Assembly: GCA_030490835.1 (NCBI GenBank)
Contig: CM059975.1
Location: forward strand, 59,883,174 to 59,947,173
Source of the DNA: Annona cherimola
Taxonomy: Eukaryota > Streptophyta > Magnoliopsida > Magnoliales > Annonaceae
Length of the DNA: 64,000 bases
Reading direction: 5' to 3'
This document shows positions 60,401 to 64,000 of the stretch, in pieces. The notes under the pieces were generated by a model that worked only from the letters and a program-made list of their open reading frames with translations, did no database searches and was not told the DNA's origin. The number at the start of each line of letters is the position of its first letter. Within the stretch, counting starts at the first letter, position 1. The position numbers and the translations under genes were made by a program.

Positions 60401-62305
60401 ATATGCCCCAATAGATGCCGATTATTATACTTGAAATTTATCTTCTTTGCCTAAAATTCCTTTCAAAGGAAAAAAAAAAAAAAAAGGACATTCCAGGCTT
60501 GATAGATTGAAAAAGACTTTGACGTAAAACATTACCTAGACAGCTCTCAAAAAATTTTGATGATGAGAGGGAGGGGCAGAGAGAATGATAGTGGAAAGCA
60601 GAGTTCAATGTCATTCATTCATTTGTTTAAGATGAAACTTAAATTTCAGAAGGGAGAGAGGAAAGTAGACTTACTTCAATTTCATTCATCAGTTTCATGG
60701 CTTCAATGATGCAGAGGATTTGTCCTTTGTTCACTTTATCTCCAACCTGCAAAACAAAGGAAAAGAAACTAGTTGACATTGTTGAATTAAGCATCATAAG
60801 TCACAGAATTCAGCCAACCTCTCACATTCAACCAAAAATATTGATCCTAAAAACTCAAAATCAGAATTTTACCTTAACAAATGGTGGTTCCCCAGGGGCA
60901 GGGCTACGATAGAATGTTCCAGCCATGGGGCATTTAAGAGGTGGTAGTGATGAATTGGATAGTGTTGCAGAAGGTGGGGCTGTAGGGGTGGGCGATGAGG
61001 GGGTGGAGCTAATGGGAGCTGCAGGAGCAGTTGTTTGTGGAGGTGGAAAATGAGAGGGTACCACTGTTTGTGGGGGTGGTGGCTGCATCATAATAACAGG
61101 AGCTTGCAATTGTTGCTGAGGCAAGGCCTCCTTTTTACGGATGATCAATTCACAATCAGATTGCTTCAACTCCAGCTCTACAATGTCTCTAGAGTCAACG
61201 AGCCTGTAATAGTACAAAGAAATGATTTGCAGCAATGACAATAACAAAAAAGGATTCTCCAAAATTTATATATATATATATAAGCAAAAAAGCGTGAAAA
61301 ACGGAAAGGCTTTTACTTGACAAGGTCTGCAACTTGACTCATAAACTCAGAAATGGATGCATCTGAAAGTGGAACAGCCGAAGTTTCGTTCACCAGGCTG
61401 CCATCATTTCCTCCCAGTTCTGGTACTTCCGACTTTGCTTCGGGAGTAGGGACGGCATTTGAAGATCCATCAACAGAAGCCTTGCCCAACACAAGACAGC
61501 CAAACTATTGTAATCTTGAATAAACGAAATCCACAATAATCAAAACCCAATAACGGAACCTTACATTACTGACTTGGGCTTTTGCAACAACAGAATTATT
61601 CCAACTAGTCCGTGATCCCTGCTCATGTACACGTCAATATCATAATCACAAAATAACAAAGCTTAATCTACAAAAGAGAAATAGAATCAATTTGGAGTGC
61701 GCCGAAACGCAAAGATACAAAATACATCATAACACAGAAATCTAGCAAGGCATTTGCAAACACTACAGAAAAACCGACAATATGGGAACAACGGAGCTTC
61801 CAGAAGAACACAGAACTAATAGAAATTCATGGAGTAGATCCAAAGGAGGAACTGAAACGTCGAGGATCAAAGGCACCAATCTAATTGTTGACAATGGGTC
61901 GAGTGAATCAAGACCAACAATCCATTCCATCCACAAGTGGGAATTGGGGGAATTGAAAAATGTGTTAGACTCAGGAAAATCCCAATGGCATCAGACTCTG
62001 TGATCGCAAGACAATTAGACTCCCCACAGCCTACTTACTGCACCAACAGAAATCATTTCACAGCGCATACAAAAACTTGCACAAAGAAAAGAAAAGAAAA
62101 GAAAAATGAAAGCGGAGAAAGTGAGAAAAAAGCAGTAGTGAGGCAGAAGAAAGAAGGGAAAACATGCCTTGGCAACAAAGAGGAGCTTGGGCTTGGGAGA
62201 AAGATGGAAGTAGAGCTTGGAGTGGTGAGCGAAATGGTGATGGGAAGCGGAGGACGAGGAGGCTTTGGTTACAACAGGCAGAGCAGAAGGAAGAGAGGAC
62301 GCCAT
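51485..62305 (-). CDS. BCCP: Biotin carboxyl carrier protein of plastid acetyl-CoA carboxylase
   Basis: Seven coding exons on the minus strand: 62,305-62,168; 61,618-61,565; 61,480-61,317; 61,203-60,873; 60,746-60,675; 51,700-51,635; 51,508-51,485 (TAG). They join in frame to 849 bases, 282 residues. The product carries the biotin that shuttles carboxyl groups between biotin carboxylase and carboxyltransferase in the heteromeric acetyl-CoA carboxylase of plastids, the first step of fatty acid synthesis. Residues 1-46 are Ser/His/Lys-rich, a plausible transit peptide. Residues 108-140 hold the conserved QVADLVKLVDSRDIVELELK and IRKKEAL. A Pro/Gln/Thr linker (about 141-200) leads to the biotinyl domain (CPMAGTFYRSPAPGEPPF, about 207-225). 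The motif EAMKLM places biotin on Lys247. The C-terminus PLFVIQT differs slightly from the common PLFVIEP. Splice sites are GT-AG except intron 1. All family landmarks are present and I see no lesion. Exons 6 and 7 were found by homology to the family, not by open frame alone. Confidence 0.95.
52395..52793 (+). other. Unrecognised 132-codon open frame inside BCCP intron 5
   Basis: Antisense to BCCP. The frame has no ATG at its start; the first Met is about 24 codons in (MAVEPCKD). Composition is balanced, unlike the AT-rich intron around it, with a stretch LGYQLRIYGIPGRSVPSNK. The 3' end carries a 45-base tandem repeat (TGGAAAATATAGACRATGATGAGGAAAG units, cut short). No family recognised. It could be a fragment of a mobile element or chance. 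Confidence 0.25.
53861..53876. repeat. GA microsatellite
   Basis: About eight GA units in the middle of BCCP intron 5. No other function seen. Confidence 0.7.
55105..55294. mobile_element. Foldback MITE copy B with 9-base target duplication
   Basis: Starts GGGGACTAATTCAATGCACC and ends TGCATTGAATCAATTCCC, terminal inverted repeats of about 20 bases. Perfect 9-base target repeats TTCTATATA at 55,096-55,104 and 55,295-55,303. At 190 bases it is an internally deleted version of copy C. A 9-base duplication points to a Mutator-like (MULE) transposase. Confidence 0.85.
55318..55696. mobile_element. Foldback MITE copy C with 9-base target duplication
   Basis: Starts GAGTCCTGATCTAGTGCACC and ends GCACCCGGGTGCATTCAATC then GATTCCA. 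Perfect 9-base repeats ATAGAAGGT at 55,309-55,317 and 55,697-55,705. The two arms (TTTTTACCATTTTTGG... and ...CAAAAATGGTAAAAATT) pair over most of the 379 bases, meeting at TTCGTAATTTATGAATTACGAA. It sits 14 bases from the right target repeat edge of copy B. Confidence 0.87.
56284..56954 (+). pseudogene. Possible eroded coding remnant, unrecognised
   Basis: Overlapping open frames in two phases carry Lys/Glu-rich protein-like sequence: LKDSQKKSLQLWIQKIPWSC and EQLEFLEDKLEFVED in one phase, LSIEPLNSKVDEFIHENE and a poly-Lys run in another. The switching phases suggest an old protein with frameshifts. It resembles charged regions of retroelement gag proteins in a general way only; I cannot assign a family. 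It is antisense to BCCP, inside intron 5. Confidence 0.3.
57071..57310. mobile_element. Possible decayed MITE in BCCP intron 5
   Basis: GGACGTTCGGTAATGTG at the left and interior motifs shared with the 47,074 family (ATAAAGTTAAAATAAATAGG, then GATAGCTAG). Right terminus not clear. Confidence 0.35.
57580..57735. mobile_element. Foldback MITE fragment
   Basis: CAAAAATGGTAAAACTAGG, then TTAAATATACTTAGATAAAC and the end GCTAACAGGATCATT match one arm of the foldback family and the fragment at 46,498. The other arm is absent. Confidence 0.5.
58351..58611 (-). mobile_element. MITE with GTTTGG termini in BCCP intron 5
   Basis: GAGCATGTTTGGCAAAATAA to CCAAAAACACACT with TTAA/TAA at the flanks. Interior CAACTACCCATACGACTAAC is shared with the 50,472 element in the same orientation and with 47,074 in reverse. 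Confidence 0.7.
58915..60130. repeat. Diverged tandem duplication (~650-base unit) in BCCP intron 5
   Basis: The block starting CACATATATTCATTTAATAA near 58,934 recurs as CACATATATCATTTATTAAA near 59,586. Further parallel landmarks: CTCACATTATTTATGATAAAC / TTCACATTATTGATGATTAAC, TAATTAGTAAAATATTGA / TAATTAGCAATATGTTGA, and the ends with GGGTTGGG-like motifs. Heavily diverged, no ORF; probably an old repeat of the GGTTGGG-rich type that also starts near 58,645. Confidence 0.6.
61619..62167 (-). other. BCCP intron 1, GC-AG type
   Basis: 549 bases. The donor reads AAG|GCATGT and the acceptor ATGAGCAG|GGATC. Splicing here joins ...FVAK to GSRTSWNN in phase 0. No GT donor near the exon end keeps the frame with better consensus, so a GC donor is the simplest reading. 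The donor matches the GC-type consensus (AG|GCAAGT) at all but one of the key positions. Confidence 0.7.
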
Positions 62306-62616
62306 TTCTCTAGCTCGCTTCTTCTTCGTCTCTTCTTTCTTTCAGCTTTCCTTCCTCCCTGGTTTGTTCCTGTTTGTGGCGGTGGCGGTGGCGCAAGCGG
62401 AAGAGGAAGAGGAAGAGAGTTTGCGAGGGTTTTGGCAAATCCGTTGCTGTTTTGTCCTTTGACAGCGGAGAGAGAGATGGACGGGTGAGGGGCTGAGGGC
62501 GACAAGAGTCGTTCGTCGATGGAAACGAGGGGAAGGGGAGTCGAAGTGTTGATACTCTGATGCTCGTACATTTATTCCGGTCACTCGACGATAATCCAAT
62601 TAAAAATAGGAACGAA
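62306..62616 (-). promoter_or_regulatory. BCCP 5' untranslated region and core promoter (approximate)
   Basis: Upstream of the ATG (minus strand) is a purine-rich stretch with GAAGAAGAAGCGAGC just before the start. An ATTGG (inverted CCAAT) lies near 62,598 and AATAAATG near 62,570. No clear TATA box. A 100-codon out-of-frame open frame starting at 62,571 overlaps the true start; whether it is in the mRNA depends on an unknown start site. Confidence 0.4.
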
Positions 62617-62635
62617 ATGGGCCTGTTCGTGGGCC

Positions 62636-62985
62636 CGGATGCATTTAGCTTTGGTACATGGTAAAATTTTAATTTTTTATTTTTTTTGAAATTTTTTATA
62701 CTATTGTTAATCTAAGTATATTTAACATTTATATCAAGTTTTATTATCTTTAAATATTTATAGATATTTTTTAGATTTTTTAAAATCACTGCATTTTAAT
62801 AATTTTAAATTACAAAAAATATCACTAATTTTAAAAAATCCAAAAAAATATCTACAAGTCTCCAAAATAGTAAAACTTGATACATGTGTTAAAAATACTT
62901 CAATTAATAGTTGAATAAAAAAATTTAAAAAAATAAAAAATTAATTAAATACACCCTAGTGCACCCATTGCATTCAATCACATTT
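62636..62985. mobile_element. Foldback MITE copy D upstream of BCCP
   Basis: Two arms pair around 62,805 (AAAATCACTGCATTTTAATA / TACAAAAAATATCACTAATT) with the family words TTAATCTAAGTATATTTAAC on the left and GTGTTAAAAATACTTCAATT on the right. Ends are worn (GGATGCATTTAGC; TGCACCCATTGCATTCAATC). Lies within about 350 bases of the BCCP start. Confidence 0.7.
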
Positions 62986-64000
62986 CATTAAAAATATAGA
63001 TGAAGAGTGCATAAGGAAAGGTCGTAGTCGTGGTTTTTTTAGAGGAAAGTTTGTGATAAATTAAAACAAATATCCACAAAAGTAGTATAAGAAATAAAAA
63101 CAATATGATTGTTATATATTGGAGAATAAAATAATATATGCAAATGAGAAAAGAAGATTGAAAATAAAAAATCCATCCCATTCACATAATAACATACATT
63201 TTCATAGCATCAACATTGTACATTTTCCAACTAAACTCAGATAATCATGTCGTTTGATTGGTAATATCCTAGTTGAGCCATCATTCCCATATTGGGAGTT
63301 TGGTCCTCATGTGTGGGAGTTGTGTGTCCTATGTGCGAGAGTTGTGTGTCCTATGTGTGAGAGCTATATTCTCCGATATAAAGAACTTTGGTCTACTCCC
63401 TAATAATGTAAGAAAATTTTGTAATGATTCATGGGCTTAATTTGTAAAATTACATAGAGAAAAAATGGGATATTATAAGGTAAGATTTCATATGGAACAA
63501 TAGAATATCAAATATTTTATTGCTTACTTTTTCTATTGTGTCACTCACCTCACATAACTATACAACATATGTTGTTTAGGGAGGGGTAATGAAGCAAATG
63601 TTTCTATCCAACTTCGAATCCTGGACCTCCCACACTTTACATTCTTAACTCACTCATGTTAACTACTAAGTTATCGAAGTAGTAGACACTTACTTCCTAA
63701 TTCCTATTAGGTATGTCATAAGCTAGTACATTGAAGGGTCAGTTTGCAATTGCATTTTACAAGCACGTGATGTACCATAAACTAAAGGAGGCATTTGGAT
63801 AAAAATAACTTTTAATTTCTGCTTTTCACTATGTTTTATGAAGAATTATCTCCTGAAAGCACATCTTTTGAAAGCGCAAAAGCAAAGTTCTCTTGAGCAA
63901 AAGTCAGTGATGGATATAATCCCAGACAAATCCTTAATATGAACAACATTTAGAGAGGTTGATGATTTTCTCAACCCACCTTGTCACAATATGAGGATAA
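62986..64000. other. Intergenic region upstream of BCCP
   Basis: No gene seen. It has three imperfect tandem units of about 25 bases (GTGTGNGAGTTGTGTGTCCTA) at 63,318-63,366, a possible SINE at about 63,560-63,690, and AT-rich sequence. Near 63,790 a GGCATTTGGATAAAA start with later GAAAGCGCAAAAGCA resembles a MITE end, but no partner end is in view. Confidence 0.5.
63560..63690 (-). mobile_element. Possible tRNA-derived SINE
   Basis: The minus strand carries an A-box-like GATAACTTAGTAGTTAACATG and, about 35 bases on, a B-box-like GGTCCAGGATTCGAAGTTGG, the arrangement of plant tRNA-derived SINEs. No tail or target repeat was confirmed. Confidence 0.4.

Larger units (their letters stand above)
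51701..60674 (-). other. BCCP intron 5 (8,974 bases), packed with MITEs
   Basis: Donor GAA|GTAAGT at 60,675/60,674 and acceptor TTTCAG|GCTGAT at 51,701/51,700, both strong. All other introns are 84-549 bases. It separates exon 5, which ends six residues after the biotin-lysine (NEIE), from exon 6 (ADRSGTILEIL), so the biotinyl beta-barrel is split. Contents: two adjacent Mutator-like MITEs (55,105-55,696), a MITE fragment (57,580-57,735), a Tourist-like MITE (58,351-58,611), a diverged tandem duplication (58,915-60,130), a short GA repeat (about 53,861) and a poly-A run (60,466-60,485). No gene was recognised inside. Unrecognised open frames are noted separately. Confidence 0.9.

Noticed and set aside
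62269..62571. 100-codon minus-strand open frame with Pro/Arg-rich product
   Set aside because: It overlaps the BCCP start out of frame in a GC-rich leader; at most an upstream open frame, with no family features.
63790..63900. MITE starting GGCATTTGGATAAAA
   Set aside because: No matching inverted end or target repeat is inside the window.

Overview
The window is nuclear DNA of a flowering plant. The evidence is nested LTR retrotransposons of plant-only lineages (Sirevirus, Athila, very long-LTR Ty3/gypsy), MITEs with plant-type terminal repeats, and one plastid-targeted intron-rich gene, the biotin carboxyl carrier protein (BCCP) of heteromeric acetyl-CoA carboxylase. Nothing in the sequence lets me name the species. 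No rRNA, tRNA or CRISPR array was found.

Layout. Positions 1-456 hold a fragment of an Athila-type protease region (minus strand), cut by a Ty3/gypsy element called gypsy-1 here (457-46,497, plus strand). Gypsy-1 has roughly 3.5 kb LTRs, a tRNA-Met primer site, a gag and a polypurine tract but no recognisable pol, so it looks gag-only and non-autonomous. Everything up to 46.5 kb sits inside it. A Sirevirus (Ty1/copia, 5,769-16,503) with an env-like extra ORF lies in its leader. A rearranged second copy of gypsy-1 LTR plus leader follows (16,503-19,375), then a solo Sirevirus LTR at exactly the same target site (19,376-21,066). The gag of gypsy-1 is split by a reverse-oriented Athila element (22,180-43,126). 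That Athila carries two gypsy solo LTRs (24,873-26,669 and 27,325-34,720) and two Sirevirus solo LTRs (32,225-33,969 and 40,474-42,178). Another Sirevirus solo LTR (1,385-3,043) interrupts the gypsy-1 5' LTR. Target-site duplications (TSDs) are visible for nearly every insertion, so the order of events can be read; nesting is five deep at 32-34 kb.

From 46.5 to 51.5 kb is AT-rich spacer with MITEs. From 51,485 to 62,305 (minus strand) lies the one host gene that appears functional, BCCP: seven coding exons, 282 residues, a GC-AG first intron, and a 9 kb fifth intron that splits the biotinyl domain just after the biotin-attachment site and is full of MITEs. Beyond the promoter (62.6-64 kb) are another MITE, short tandem repeats and a possible SINE.

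All transposon coding regions are broken by stops, frameshifts, deletions or lost catalytic residues; BCCP has no visible lesion. The most distinctive non-coding signal is that three unrelated LTR families each carry their own cluster of short CG-containing palindromes (AAGTCGACTT-type in the Sirevirus, GGCGCCTAGGCGCC in Athila, CGGACTGCGGTCCG in a gypsy LTR), decaying largely by transitions at CpG.
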